Shown: positions 35,876 through 44,173 of the stretch, one piece after another
Layout: each line of letters opens with the position of its first letter
How positions within the stretch are numbered: position 1 is the stretch's first letter
Assembly (NCBI GenBank): GCA_015062445.1
Contig: SUUQ01000004.1
Location: forward strand, 37,658 to 101,657
DNA: 64,000 nt
Direction of reading: 5' to 3'
Origin: Alphaproteobacteria bacterium
GTDB lineage: Bacteria; Pseudomonadota; Alphaproteobacteria; Rs-D84
Program-made: the position numbers and the translations under genes
Notes under the pieces: model-generated
Told to the model about the DNA's origin: nothing
What the model saw: only the letters and a program-made list of their open reading frames with translations
The model's database searches: none

Positions 35876-36303
35876 TTTCTTTTAGCCCTAACATTTTCCA
35901 TAATCACATATTTTCTTATAGATTATATATAGTAAAAACAAAACATTAAATCAACCTGAAATCAATATTGATATCAGATTGATTTCAATGGTAGGGTTAC
36001 TGCTGAAATCATATTTTTCAGGTGTTTTTAGGGGAGTGTTTTTAGCATAGCAAGGTCGTTTGAAAAATATACATTTATATACATTGTATAACCAAGAAAC
36101 ATTTTTTTGACATCGCACACTATCACTGGTTGCACACAGACCTTTTCAACCCGCACAACAAAAAACAGACAAAACAGCCCCTTAGACCGCATAATTCAAC
36201 CACAGGTTGACAACCATGCAAATCACACGCAACAAAAACATTGCGTTTGTTTTATATTCAGGAATAAAATTAGTAATAAAAATACAAAAAATAAAAAAAA
36301 CAC
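35876..36303. other. AT-rich intergenic region
   Basis: No gene is seen. An 8-bp inverted repeat, GAAATCAA and TTGATTTC (near 35960-35990), lies where the protease promoter or an operator would be. Confidence 0.5.
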
Positions 36304-36332
36304 TTGAAATGATTTTCAATACAGTATATTAT
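36304..36332 (+). promoter_or_regulatory. Promoter of tRNA-Asn
   Basis: TTGAAA (36304-36309), 17-nt spacer, TATTAT (36327-36332). Confidence 0.7.
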
Positions 36333-36343
36333 ATGCGGGCTAT

Positions 36344-36419
36344 TCGGGCATAGTTCAGTCGGTAGAACAACGGACTGTTAATCCGTATGTCGTTGGTTCG
36401 AGTCCAACTGCCCGAGCCA
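36344..36419 (+). tRNA. tRNA-Asn (GTT)
   Basis: A full cloverleaf can be drawn: acceptor TCGGGCA with TGCCCGA, anticodon arm GGACTGTTAATCC with anticodon GTT, T arm GTTGGTTCGAGTCCAAC. The CCA end is encoded. Confidence 0.97.
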
Positions 36420-36427
36420 CAGTTTAT

Positions 36428-36454
36428 ACCGTCCTGTTAAAGGGCGGTTTTTGT
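36428..36454 (+). terminator. tRNA-Asn terminator
   Basis: ACCGTCC pairs with GGGCGGT with one wobble pair, then TTTTTG. Confidence 0.75.
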
Positions 36455-36538
36455 TTGGATTTCTAAGGATTTTCACAGTTCGATAATACAGGTTGTAAAA
36501 CGGGCTATCTTTCAGGCGTTATCGAACTGCATAATAAA

Positions 36539-36556
36539 ACCGCCCAGATGGGCGGT
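36539..36556 (-). terminator. Terminator of the 36.6-kb gene
   Basis: ACCGCCC and GGGCGGT pair and are followed on the minus strand by TTTATT. Confidence 0.75.
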
Positions 36557-36581
36557 GGGGCGTACCCGAACGAGTGTTCGA

Positions 36582-37361
36582 TTAACGATTGCGACCCGCT
36601 TTTGATAAATTATGTTCTACAACACGGGCAATGTCAACAACTGTGCATTCGCCACCATCATAGTATGAAAAACGTTCATTATAGCCAGAGGCGATTACTG
36701 GACGACCAGACGCATCGGGAACAAACGTTTTGCCAGACTCATCAACATAGCCAATACCAATGTACATCTTGGTATGACCAGGATAACGAATTACAGAACC
36801 AACACTGATGCGTGAAAAATCTGCAACTGTTGGATTGTGAATCATCGACCCTGGGATACTGTCGCGTCCAAAATACTCCAGCAAACGATCGCCATTATAC
36901 AAGGCAGCAGAACGCCCTTGTTTCTTTGCAAAAGGACGACCAGCATAGGTATTTGCACGGAACTTCATACGCTGGGTCGCATCCGCAAGTGCATTTGTCA
37001 CACTTTTGTTGCAATAGTTATAATCCAAGCCATATAACTTGCCAGGGGTTGCCAAACCACGATTTATCGAGTCAATATCCAAAGCCAATTCCTTGGCAGC
37101 GGTTTCGCCAAATAATGCAGCAATTTCAGAATTGCTCATGCTGGACCAGTTAACCGCACGAAATGTAGATGGGTTAAAATAGTCCCGGTTTAATTTGCGT
37201 TCAGATGACTGGGCGGTGTTACCATAAACTGCGGCATCCTGTTGGTCTGCAAATGTTTCTGATGCATCATGCCCTTTTATCGACAATGTTAACAAACATG
37301 CCAACATAGCGACAGACATATGCGAAACAGGTTTCGATGTTAAAAATTTCTTGATATCCAT
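36582..37361 (-). CDS. Exported putative NlpC/CHAP-fold peptidase (2)
   Basis: The 259-residue protein has a hydrophobic N-terminal segment (about residues 14-30) that should export or anchor it. A Cys in LDYNYCNKSVTNAL and a His in SVIRYPGHTKMYIGIGYVD are placed as in NlpC/P60 and CHAP cysteine peptidases that cut peptidoglycan; the assignment is tentative. It is a tandem paralogue of 37388-38191, 26 bp away, and probably cotranscribed with it. Confidence 0.55.
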   Translation of the reverse strand: MDIKKFLTSKPVSHMSVAMLACLLTLSIKGHDASETFADQQDAAVYGNTAQSSERKLNRDYFNPSTFRAVNWSSMSNSEIAALFGETAAKELALDIDSINRGLATPGKLYGLDYNYCNKSVTNALADATQRMKFRANTYAGRPFAKKQGRSAALYNGDRLLEYFGRDSIPGSMIHNPTVADFSRISVGSVIRYPGHTKMYIGIGYVDESGKTFVPDASGRPVIASGYNERFSYYDGGECTVVDIARVVEHNLSKAGRNR

Positions 37362-37387
37362 GTTATATCCTTTTTTTTGGGGTATTA

Positions 37388-38191
37388 TTATCTTACGTGA
37401 CGTTGCACATCGTGCTGCAGTTTATACTCGACAATCTTGGGGACATCGACCACTGTGCACCGGGACCAGTCAAAGTATTCAAACAGTTTTTTGCCATCAG
37501 ATGATGCAATAACTGGTAGCCCACGTGAATCTGCAACAAATGTTTGCCCATGCTTGTCAATATAGCCAATCCCCATATACATATAGGCATGACGACCATG
37601 ACGAATTATCGAACCAGCACTGATTTTACCCATGTCTGTTTTTTCTGGGTTCACAATAATCGAATTTGGAACACTGTCACGTTCAAAGTACTTTACCAAA
37701 TGTTTCGCGTTCTTCATTGCACGTTTGAACACGTCAGAACTGTCACAGCGGTCTGCGGGGAACGGTACGGCACGAATGTTTGCCCTGCGGAACCTTTGGC
37801 GGGATACAGCGTCATTATATGCACGAACAATCGCTTCGCCGCAATAGTCACGTTCATCACCGTACATCTGGGATGCGGTTGCAGAACCTGACTTTAATGA
37901 ATCTATGTCCATCGCAAATTCTTGGGCTGCAGTTTTTCCCAAAACTTCGCCGACACGCTGATTTGTGTTATGGCGCCACGCAATCAATTCAAATGTGCCA
38001 GAATCAAATATATCTCGATTCAACTGGGCACCGCGACCACGGGCATCTGTGGTATATACAGCAACATCTTGACGTTTGTTAAATTTAACGTCTTTGCCAA
38101 TGCCAATCAATGACAATGCCATCAAATAGCCCACCAATGCAGCAGACATATGAGTGACAACACCACTTTTCAATATTTTTCTTATATCCAT
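37388..38191 (-). CDS. Exported putative NlpC/CHAP-fold peptidase (1)
   Basis: The 267-residue protein is clearly homologous to its downstream neighbour: same N-terminal MDI(R/K)KxLxS start and hydrophobic segment, Cys in ERDYCGEAIVRAY, His in SIIRHGRHAYMYMGIGYID and the closing FVADSRGLPVIAS. The pair is a recent duplication. A cell-wall hydrolase role is inferred from the Cys/His layout only. Confidence 0.55.
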   Translation of the reverse strand: MDIRKILKSGVVTHMSAALVGYLMALSLIGIGKDVKFNKRQDVAVYTTDARGRGAQLNRDIFDSGTFELIAWRHNTNQRVGEVLGKTAAQEFAMDIDSLKSGSATASQMYGDERDYCGEAIVRAYNDAVSRQRFRRANIRAVPFPADRCDSSDVFKRAMKNAKHLVKYFERDSVPNSIIVNPEKTDMGKISAGSIIRHGRHAYMYMGIGYIDKHGQTFVADSRGLPVIASSDGKKLFEYFDWSRCTVVDVPKIVEYKLQHDVQRHVR

Positions 38192-38283
38192 TTCTACACC
38201 TCTTTATTTCCTGGGGCATCCAAACCCCACACAATTAATATAATACCAAACATGAATTTTGTCAAGTACACAACACAAAATCC

Positions 38284-38301
38284 CCCCTTCTTGAAAAGGG
38301 G
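38284..38301 (-). terminator. Terminator after the mutT-like gene
   Basis: CCCCTT pairs with AAGGGG on the minus strand, followed by GGATTTTG. Confidence 0.6.
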
Positions 38302-38338
38302 TTATCGTATATTGCAAATGGGGGACAAGTGCAAGATT

Positions 38339-38725
38339 TTATAACTGGGTATTGCATAAAATACGGGATATCAGTAAATCTGCTGGCAACTGGGGGTGCA
38401 ATAATAATTCTGATAATGGTACCCAATGCATGTCATCGTGCACAGTCATGCAAAAATCACCGTTAAAATCCGATATCTCGTACGCATGCAGTTCCATAAT
38501 ACGCCCCGTTTCCATGGTATGATGAACAATCGCCAACAAACGACCAACAGTCGCATCAATCCCCAGTTCTTCGAATAATTCACGATGCATACAGGTTGGG
38601 CCATCTTCGCCGTCTTCGAACTTGCCGCCGGGATATTCCCATTCGCCAGAAAATGCCTGGCCGGGGGAACGCCGCATAAGTAAAATCTTGTTACCATTGC
38701 GGAAAATCGCTGCTGATACCTTCAT
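38339..38725 (-). CDS. Nudix hydrolase, MutT-like
   Basis: The 128-residue protein has a perfect Nudix box, GGKFEDGEDGPTCMHRELFE followed by ELGI, near residues 35-58, and the MutT-type start KVSAAIFRNGNKILLMRR. MutT enzymes remove 8-oxo-dGTP; other Nudix substrates remain possible. The start at 38725 follows GGGG; an ATG 12 nt upstream is the alternative. Confidence 0.85.
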   Translation of the reverse strand: MKVSAAIFRNGNKILLMRRSPGQAFSGEWEYPGGKFEDGEDGPTCMHRELFEELGIDATVGRLLAIVHHTMETGRIMELHAYEISDFNGDFCMTVHDDMHWVPLSELLLHPQLPADLLISRILCNTQL

Positions 38726-38824
38726 ATTTTGCCCCATATAAACCAATTTACAGCCAGGGTAAAAAATATCACCAATTATTGCAAGGGCTTTCCACGGACC
38801 AACGTTTTGCCCCACACACGAACA

Positions 38825-40306
38825 CTAGTCCGATTGTGATATTTTTTCCATTATCACATCCAACAGCCGGACCATGGCCATGACATCTTGACCACAATAT
38901 TCATGCAGATTTAACATCATTTCAGTGGTTTGATCCGGTGTCTGTTGACCGGTCATAAATGCCATGAACTGGTCACTGGCCTCGGTTCCGTTGTGAATCC
39001 CCAGATTCTGATATGACATTTCTGGAACGAATGCTGGCAGTGTCGCCTTGATAGATACACTGCCGTTCTGGCATGGGCGGTACAAGGCACGTTTCTTGAA
39101 CGGTTCCAGCAGGTCAACAACACGATTGTTTATCGCATTTAATGCATCTGCATACTGGGGAAAATCACGTGCCATTTCAGAATTTCGCCCCTGTTCAAAG
39201 CCACGATTATAGACGACAACTGAACCATGGTCGCCACAGGTTTTTATCAGGTGTTCTATCAATTTTGGCCGGGGATCTGTGCCGGATTCTTGATGCAGAT
39301 ATCCGTATTCAATCAATGGCGCATCGGGTTCAGGTTGGACAATCAAATGAAACTGAAAACAAATCTGCTGGTACGGGCGGGAATTGTCAAACATGGGAAT
39401 CGCCGGCTGGATAGATTCATAATCCAAAAAATACAGCGGATATTGCAATTTGGACGTGAATTCAGCCAGTGCGGCACGGTCTGTGATATCCGTGTTGTTC
39501 AAAAACGCAATGATGTCCGCTGCACAGGATTTACCCATGTATTCCGTTGCAGGCACATCATGCAAATCAGGTCCGTACATGTTATAGATTTTATCCGCCA
39601 AGGGATTACGAAATGCCTTGAACACAGAATATTTTGGAATATTTGCCCAACAATGGTGACAATATCCACATGTATAAAAACGGCCCCGGGTCGCTTTGGA
39701 CAAGGCAACGTTCGGTTCATCGCCAGACAGATATTCATGCAGACGTGCAACCTGGTGCGCAACAAAATCTGTATCCTGGAGGAATTCCGCCGCAGGCCAC
39801 AGTTTATACAGTTCGTGGATGTTCAAATCACCATGACGTACATAGTCGGAATTCAGTGTCATGACAAAACAATCACGAACATTTATGCCGCAATGCAGCA
39901 AAACATAGCGCTGAAATGAAACATCAATATAGTGGTAATCTTTGGCATGGGTGGTCGATTTTACTTCGACAATATTCCATGTACCATCGCCATTGTTTAC
40001 CAGAATATCCACCGCACAATATTCACCCGTGTCAGTGGCAAAGGTGGCCTCGTAAATTGCGGGGGCATTCGATTCAATTGCCGCACGTGTCTGGACCAGA
40101 GCTTCATCTGTCCATGGCAGTGCAGTAATTCGAACACCACCCGGATAATAATCACATGCCAATTCGCCAACCGCTGTGCCACGTGCCAGTACGACTTCGT
40201 TTTTTTCAGGCACGATATCTGGACGGTGCTTTTTCAACCATAATGCACGTGGACATTTCTGCCCCAGGACATAGTCAGATTTCGAAATGCGAATTGGTGC
40301 AGCCAT
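38825..40306 (-). CDS. DUF2779 protein: Cas4/RecB-like nuclease plus RNase H-like domain
   Basis: The N-terminal half of the 493-residue protein has a PD-(D/E)XK core (DILVNNGDGTWNIVEVKS) with four cysteines laid out as in Cas4/AddB iron-sulfur nucleases (GQKCPRALWL, then CGYCHHC). The C-terminal half is DUF2779, with FLDYES and YCGQDVMAMVRLL suggesting an RNase H/DnaQ-like 3'-5' exonuclease. The two activities together suggest DNA processing. It starts 10 bp after the DUF2130 gene stops, so the two form an operon. Confidence 0.8.
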   Translation of the reverse strand: MAAPIRISKSDYVLGQKCPRALWLKKHRPDIVPEKNEVVLARGTAVGELACDYYPGGVRITALPWTDEALVQTRAAIESNAPAIYEATFATDTGEYCAVDILVNNGDGTWNIVEVKSTTHAKDYHYIDVSFQRYVLLHCGINVRDCFVMTLNSDYVRHGDLNIHELYKLWPAAEFLQDTDFVAHQVARLHEYLSGDEPNVALSKATRGRFYTCGYCHHCWANIPKYSVFKAFRNPLADKIYNMYGPDLHDVPATEYMGKSCAADIIAFLNNTDITDRAALAEFTSKLQYPLYFLDYESIQPAIPMFDNSRPYQQICFQFHLIVQPEPDAPLIEYGYLHQESGTDPRPKLIEHLIKTCGDHGSVVVYNRGFEQGRNSEMARDFPQYADALNAINNRVVDLLEPFKKRALYRPCQNGSVSIKATLPAFVPEMSYQNLGIHNGTEASDQFMAFMTGQQTPDQTTEMMLNLHEYCGQDVMAMVRLLDVIMEKISQSD

Positions 40307-40316
40307 GTTTACCCCC

Positions 40317-41606
40317 CTATTCCTGGATATCAATGATTGATGTTGGATTGCCAATGCGGGCAGCATCAAACTGGGCACGCAAAGTAGGACTTTCACGGGT
40401 CAGTTTGTTAATTGTCAAATCTTCTAATTTATTTTCAGCCGCCCCCAAATGACCAAGCCACTTGCGCAAAGATTCTTTGATGTCTTGCAATTTTTTAATC
40501 GTCGCATCGATATCTTTGATTGCCGAGTCGTATTGCTGGCCCGCCTTGCGACAGGTTTCGGAAAAACCAGATTTGAAAACATTCATCGCATTTTCAAAGT
40601 TCGTTACATCAACACTGGCCTGTTGCAATTTGACAACCTGTTGACGATATTCAATGGTACTTTTTGCAGCATCTCGCAGCAGTGTTATCATTGGAATAAA
40701 GCACTGGGGACGAATTACAAACATTTTTGGATATTTGTGCGACATATCAACAATCCCGCCATTGTACAGTTCGTTTTCACGTTCCAATGTCGATACCAGA
40801 ATCGCATACTCACAGTTCTTTTTGCGGCGGTCTTCGTCCAGTTTTTTCAAGAAATCTTCGTTCTTGTGCTTGTTCGTTGTTTCATCGCCTTCGTTTTTCA
40901 TGTCGAACATAATGGAAATGTATTCGTTGCCGTCTTCGTCATAATCACGGAAGATAAAGTCGCCCTTGCTGCCCTTGGATTCGCCTTCGCTGCCGGTCTT
41001 GGAATCGTTGTCTTTGTCAAATTTGGCACGGCTGAATGCAGTGGCACGCAGACGTTCAAATTCAATCATGCAGTGTTGTTCCAATGTTTCGCCCAATAAC
41101 TTTACCGATAATTTTGACTTAAAGTCTTTGTACTGGGCAATCAGTTCGTCTTTGATGCGGATTTCAGAGGCATGCAGCTCGTCTTTGTTGCGCAATTTTG
41201 CCTCGTAATCATTTGTCAAAGACTGTATGTCGGCCTGGCCCTTGGCGGCGGCAATGGCAATTTTACCCTGCAGTTCAGTAATCTGTTTGTCTTGGGCAGA
41301 GATTTTTTCATTCTGCTGGTCCAGCGCCTGTTTGACCGCCAGTTCTTTGCCCAGTTCTAATTCACGAATTTTCATGTTCAATGAATTAATTTGTTCCTGT
41401 TGCTGGGCCAATGCAGCCGTTTTTGCTTGTTCCGCCTGGGTGGTCGCCAGTTGCAATGCCGCAACCTTGTCCTGTTCGGCACGATGCAGACGTTCGGCCA
41501 ATTCCTGGCTGAATTCGCTGTCACGAACCTGCTTTTGAATCGCAGCATAGCCGGCCTCGTCCAGGGTAAATGTTTTTCCACAATTTGGGCATTTTATTTC
41601 ATGCAT
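40317..41606 (-). CDS. DUF2130 protein with zinc ribbon and coiled coil
   Basis: The 429-residue protein begins MHEIKCPNCGKTFTLDEAGYA, a half zinc ribbon, followed by a long coiled coil (about 25-140, Ala/Gln/Glu-rich) and the DUF2130 core with FDMKNEGDET and KNCEYAILVST, which fits a degenerate nuclease fold. Function unknown. ATG 41606 is preferred to 41615 because AAAGGT then has proper spacing and homologues begin MHEIKCP. It is the first gene of the pair with DUF2779. Confidence 0.8.
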   Translation of the reverse strand: MHEIKCPNCGKTFTLDEAGYAAIQKQVRDSEFSQELAERLHRAEQDKVAALQLATTQAEQAKTAALAQQQEQINSLNMKIRELELGKELAVKQALDQQNEKISAQDKQITELQGKIAIAAAKGQADIQSLTNDYEAKLRNKDELHASEIRIKDELIAQYKDFKSKLSVKLLGETLEQHCMIEFERLRATAFSRAKFDKDNDSKTGSEGESKGSKGDFIFRDYDEDGNEYISIMFDMKNEGDETTNKHKNEDFLKKLDEDRRKKNCEYAILVSTLERENELYNGGIVDMSHKYPKMFVIRPQCFIPMITLLRDAAKSTIEYRQQVVKLQQASVDVTNFENAMNVFKSGFSETCRKAGQQYDSAIKDIDATIKKLQDIKESLRKWLGHLGAAENKLEDLTINKLTRESPTLRAQFDAARIGNPTSIIDIQE

Positions 41607-41624
41607 TGTCTTCATACCTTTGTT

Positions 41625-42182
41625 CTAGTGTTTATTGTTCTTGATTATTTCAATGATTTCTGATTCTGATGTTATATGGCTGAATTCAGACTGATGTGCG
41701 AACACCATCTGTTTGCGACATTGTGATTGGCTGGATGGGGCCTGGTATTTCTGTATCGCATGACACGCAGATTCTGTGCGGGTGCAGACAGTGCGCATTA
41801 TCTGATATTCAACATCACGGGGGGAATCATAAAATCGTGTCTGACCTGTTAATATATCATCCACACACCAACCGGGTACAATTTCAGGGCGATAGCATGT
41901 GTCCGTGTTTTTGCGATTGGGTACATCAGATAAAACATGATTACATTCTTCCACTGTATCAAAACACATGTCCTGCCATATGCCACCGTGCGGCAGCCAC
42001 ATCGCAAAACAATATTGATTCTGAATTTCTGTGTATATTTCCGTTATATAATCTGCACCACTGTGTTCATGGTCCGCATCGCACGAACACGTGTCCGGAA
42101 TAACGGCCACAGGTCGCAAAAACACATGTATGCCAACACCAATTAATAACAATACTGCAAAAATCATTAATACTTTTTTCAT
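41625..42182 (-). CDS. Exported cysteine-containing hypothetical protein
   Basis: The 185-residue protein has an N-terminal hydrophobic segment (about 4-23) and ten scattered cysteines in the outer part (DTCSCDADHEHS, QYCFAMWLP, MCFDTVEECNHV), suggesting a periplasmic disulfide-bonded protein. I recognise no family. Confidence 0.5.
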   Translation of the reverse strand: MKKVLMIFAVLLLIGVGIHVFLRPVAVIPDTCSCDADHEHSGADYITEIYTEIQNQYCFAMWLPHGGIWQDMCFDTVEECNHVLSDVPNRKNTDTCYRPEIVPGWCVDDILTGQTRFYDSPRDVEYQIMRTVCTRTESACHAIQKYQAPSSQSQCRKQMVFAHQSEFSHITSESEIIEIIKNNKH

Positions 42183-42316
42183 TTCTTATCCTGATTTGAT
42201 GGCAAGTGTATAATATCCGCCGGACAAAATTGGTCCATGCCCCTGTTCTGTGGATTATAATCCAATAATATACAACGTGCAAGCAGACATATTTTACGAA
42301 AAAAATGCCATCGCTG

Positions 42317-42345
42317 TTGAATAATCTTGATAAATATGCTAGTAT
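42317..42345 (+). promoter_or_regulatory. Promoter of the 42.4-kb small gene
   Basis: TTGAAT (42317-42322), 17-nt spacer, TAGTAT (42340-42345). Confidence 0.65.
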
Positions 42346-42385
42346 ACTTGTGATGTTTTTTAGAGAAAAAAGGGGGAATTTATAG

Positions 42386-42637
42386 ATGGCTTTTGTACAA
42401 TGGGAGAACAAAGAAATTTGCCACGGCTGTGAAAAACACTGTTCATTGGGATACGTTGTGTTCCAGGGACACATTAATTCATCATGCTGGCCAACGATTG
42501 GCGGACAACAAATCAGTACATACATTGATAAAAACGGTACCAGACGTGGTGTTTCAGCAATGCGTACACGTGGGACTGCACTGGACATGGCCCGTAAGAT
42601 AGCAGCATTGTGCAAGAATCATAAAAAGACACGATAA
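42386..42637 (+). CDS. Small cysteine-rich protein (paralogue of 31187-31492)
   Basis: The 83-residue protein (CHGCEKHCSLGY near 13-24, PTIGGQQISTYIDKN, ARKIAALCKNHKKTR) is the same unnamed family as the 101-residue product at 31187. Residues shared are the CxxC-x3-C knuckle, the PTIGGQ block and the C-terminal Cys/His/Lys end. AGGGGGAA precedes the start. Here it is monocistronic rather than leading an operon. Confidence 0.6.
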   Translation: MAFVQWENKEICHGCEKHCSLGYVVFQGHINSSCWPTIGGQQISTYIDKNGTRRGVSAMRTRGTALDMARKIAALCKNHKKTR

Positions 42638-42662
42638 AAATTTTAACAGATGCGTGTAAAAC

Positions 42663-43016
42663 TCACAGTTTTGAATTGTAATCAATATACAGTGGCAATG
42701 CGTTTTTTAAGATTGAGTCATATATCGAGTAATTGTCCTGCTCGTCCATGCCTTCGAACAAATAAAAACACGCATAGTGGCAGAACTTGCTTGCAAACGA
42801 CTTGTTTTCCCTGGGTCTGATAGTGGCACCTGTTTTCTTGGCAATAATGTCCAGCAATTTATATTTTGTGCCATGCGGATTTTTTAAATAGTTTAATAGT
42901 TTTTCAACCGGGATATCGCATATCCTGGCAGTTATTTCATCACGACCAACACCGTCCTTGATTTTTGTGGGAAATGGTGTAGAATATGTGTGTGCAAGTA
43001 ATTGCACAAGCGGCAT
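42663..43016 (-). CDS. Hypothetical protein, possibly N-terminally truncated
   Basis: The 117-residue product has a helical body (EITARICDIPVEKLLNYL, KYKLLDIIAKKTGA, FASKFCHYACFYLFEG, DNYSIYDSILKNALPLYIDY) that I associate with the C-terminal part of a family of unknown function. The start at 43016 has no Shine-Dalgarno and the first 20 codons lie over the promoter of leader RNA copy 2 on the other strand. The original 5' end may have been lost when that promoter arrived; this is inference. Confidence 0.5.
   Translation of the reverse strand: MPLVQLLAHTYSTPFPTKIKDGVGRDEITARICDIPVEKLLNYLKNPHGTKYKLLDIIAKKTGATIRPRENKSFASKFCHYACFYLFEGMDEQDNYSIYDSILKNALPLYIDYNSKL
42958..42985 (+). promoter_or_regulatory. 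Promoter of leader RNA copy 2
   Basis: TTGATT (42958-42963), 16-nt spacer, TAGAAT (42980-42985). Confidence 0.6.
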
Positions 43017-43180
43017 TAAAAGTGAGAACGGGTTTGATCGCCCGAGAACCACAACTTCTAATGTCCCGACAATGGTCGGGATGCTGTTGCTATACAACAG
43101 GGCTTGTCCCAAAGGCAACGGAGTTCTGTTCTTGAATCGATCAACTCCCGACCACTCTTTATTTGAGTGGTCTTTTGTTT
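42991..43180 (+). ncRNA. Attenuator-type structured leader RNA, copy 2
   Basis: The RNA opens with TGTGCAA-GTAA-TTGCACA. P1 pairs TTGATCG (43034-43040) with CGATCAA (43138-43144) and encloses hairpin A, CCCGAC (43065-43070) with GTCGGG (43075-43080), and hairpin B, whose TTGCTATACAACAGGG (43087-43102) is identical to copy 1. The strand 43074-43081 can instead pair with 43146-43153 (8 bp), which overlaps the 5' arm of a terminator (43150-43157 with 43165-43172, then TTTTGTTT). The PLD nuclease gene starts 9 nt later. Confidence 0.7.
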
Positions 43181-43188
43181 GGGGTTGT

Positions 43189-43722
43189 ATGTTTGTCAGA
43201 CAATGGACTTTTGTTATTGCGATTGCGTTTGCCATTGGGGTTGGTGTTGGGGCGCAATTGCCCACACGGACGGTCACCCCGCCCGCCAGCGCACCCGCAC
43301 ACATAGAAGCATATTTCACCCCCGGCACCGAATGCGAAGACCGCATAATTGCAGAAATCAATCGGGCCACAACCATTGACATTGCCGTTTATTCTATAAC
43401 CAATCCGAAAATTGCGAATGCTATTATTGCCGCCCACCGTCGTGGCGCAAGGGTGCGAATTGTCACCGACCGAACTATGGCCAGGCATAAATCGTCCATG
43501 ATTGATGATTTGGCGGCCACCGGCATACCCGTCCGCGTCAATCGCCGGCACAAGATTGAGCATAATAAATTCGCCGTCTTTGATAATCGGCATATGGTGA
43601 CGGGTTCCTATAACTGGACCACCACCGCCACCAAGTATAACAGTGAAAACTGCATCTTCCTGCCCCACCCCGCACAAGAGTACACCAAGCGGTTTGAAGT
43701 GTTGTGGCGGATGTATAGGTAA
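43189..43722 (+). CDS. PLD-superfamily nuclease, exported or membrane-anchored
   Basis: The 177-residue protein has an N-terminal hydrophobic segment (about residues 6-22), then a single phospholipase-D domain of the Nuc/endonuclease type: TTIDIAVYSITNPKI, and the catalytic HKIEHNKFAVFD (H-x-K-x4-D) near 132-143, followed by GSYNWTTTA. Such proteins dimerise and cut nucleic acid non-specifically in the periplasm. The ATG at 43189 lies right after the terminator of leader RNA copy 2, which implies attenuation control. GGGG precedes the start. Confidence 0.8.
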   Translation: MFVRQWTFVIAIAFAIGVGVGAQLPTRTVTPPASAPAHIEAYFTPGTECEDRIIAEINRATTIDIAVYSITNPKIANAIIAAHRRGARVRIVTDRTMARHKSSMIDDLAATGIPVRVNRRHKIEHNKFAVFDNRHMVTGSYNWTTTATKYNSENCIFLPHPAQEYTKRFEVLWRMYR

Positions 43723-43939
43723 GTTCGATATATTATTCCGTTTCCACAGGTATTATCCCCCCACAAACACAATCCCAAACCATTTTTGCATGATGGTCAG
43801 GTGGGACTGATAGTCGTTCGCAGATCTGATTTCTGTCTCGTATTCTTGTTTTAGTTATGCCGACATCCCAAGTTCACGCACCAGGTGATTGCACACACCC
43901 ATAAGATAGAATATATCGCCGGCAGGGCAGCGGGGCAGA

Positions 43940-44019
43940 CAAACAAAAAACCTGCTGAAATCAGCAGGTTATCGTGGTGGGGACACAGGGACTCGAACCC
44001 TGGACCCAATGATTAAAAG
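43940..44019. repeat. Left attachment repeat of the tRNA-Lys island
   Basis: These 80 bp are identical to 55176-55255. They contain the tRNA-Lys terminator hairpin and the last 45 bases of tRNA-Lys including CCA. Confidence 0.95.
43975..44019 (-). pseudogene. tRNA-Lys 3' fragment left by integration
   Basis: The 45-bp piece runs from the anticodon loop to CCA on the minus strand. Identity to the intact tRNA stops after base 44019, where the island begins. Confidence 0.93.
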
Positions 44020-44109
44020 CTACCCTCTGAAACACTTAATAAAACCAGATATTTCTTGATTTTCTGCAGGTTTCCGACTACTATCAACTTAATAAAAATC
44101 AACAAAAAT

Positions 44110-44161
44110 GGTAGCAAATAAGTAGCAAAAAATGCCCGCGGTAGCAAATAGGTAGCAAAAA
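44110..44161 (+). promoter_or_regulatory. Probable integrase arm-binding repeats, left end
   Basis: Two copies of a 22-bp element with the core TAGCAAA twice lie at 44110-44131 and 44140-44161, immediately before the integrase gene. The second is identical to one at 55122-55143 near the other end, in the same orientation. Confidence 0.65.
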
Positions 44162-44173
44162 TAGAGGCAATAC

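Noticed and set aside
43017..43382. N-terminal extension of the 42663 gene through the leader RNA, and a Gly/Asn-rich minus frame across the PLD gene (43159-43677)
   Set aside because: The extension would run antisense to the promoter, leader and signal anchor of the PLD nuclease; the plus-strand frame has catalytic motifs and a Shine-Dalgarno.
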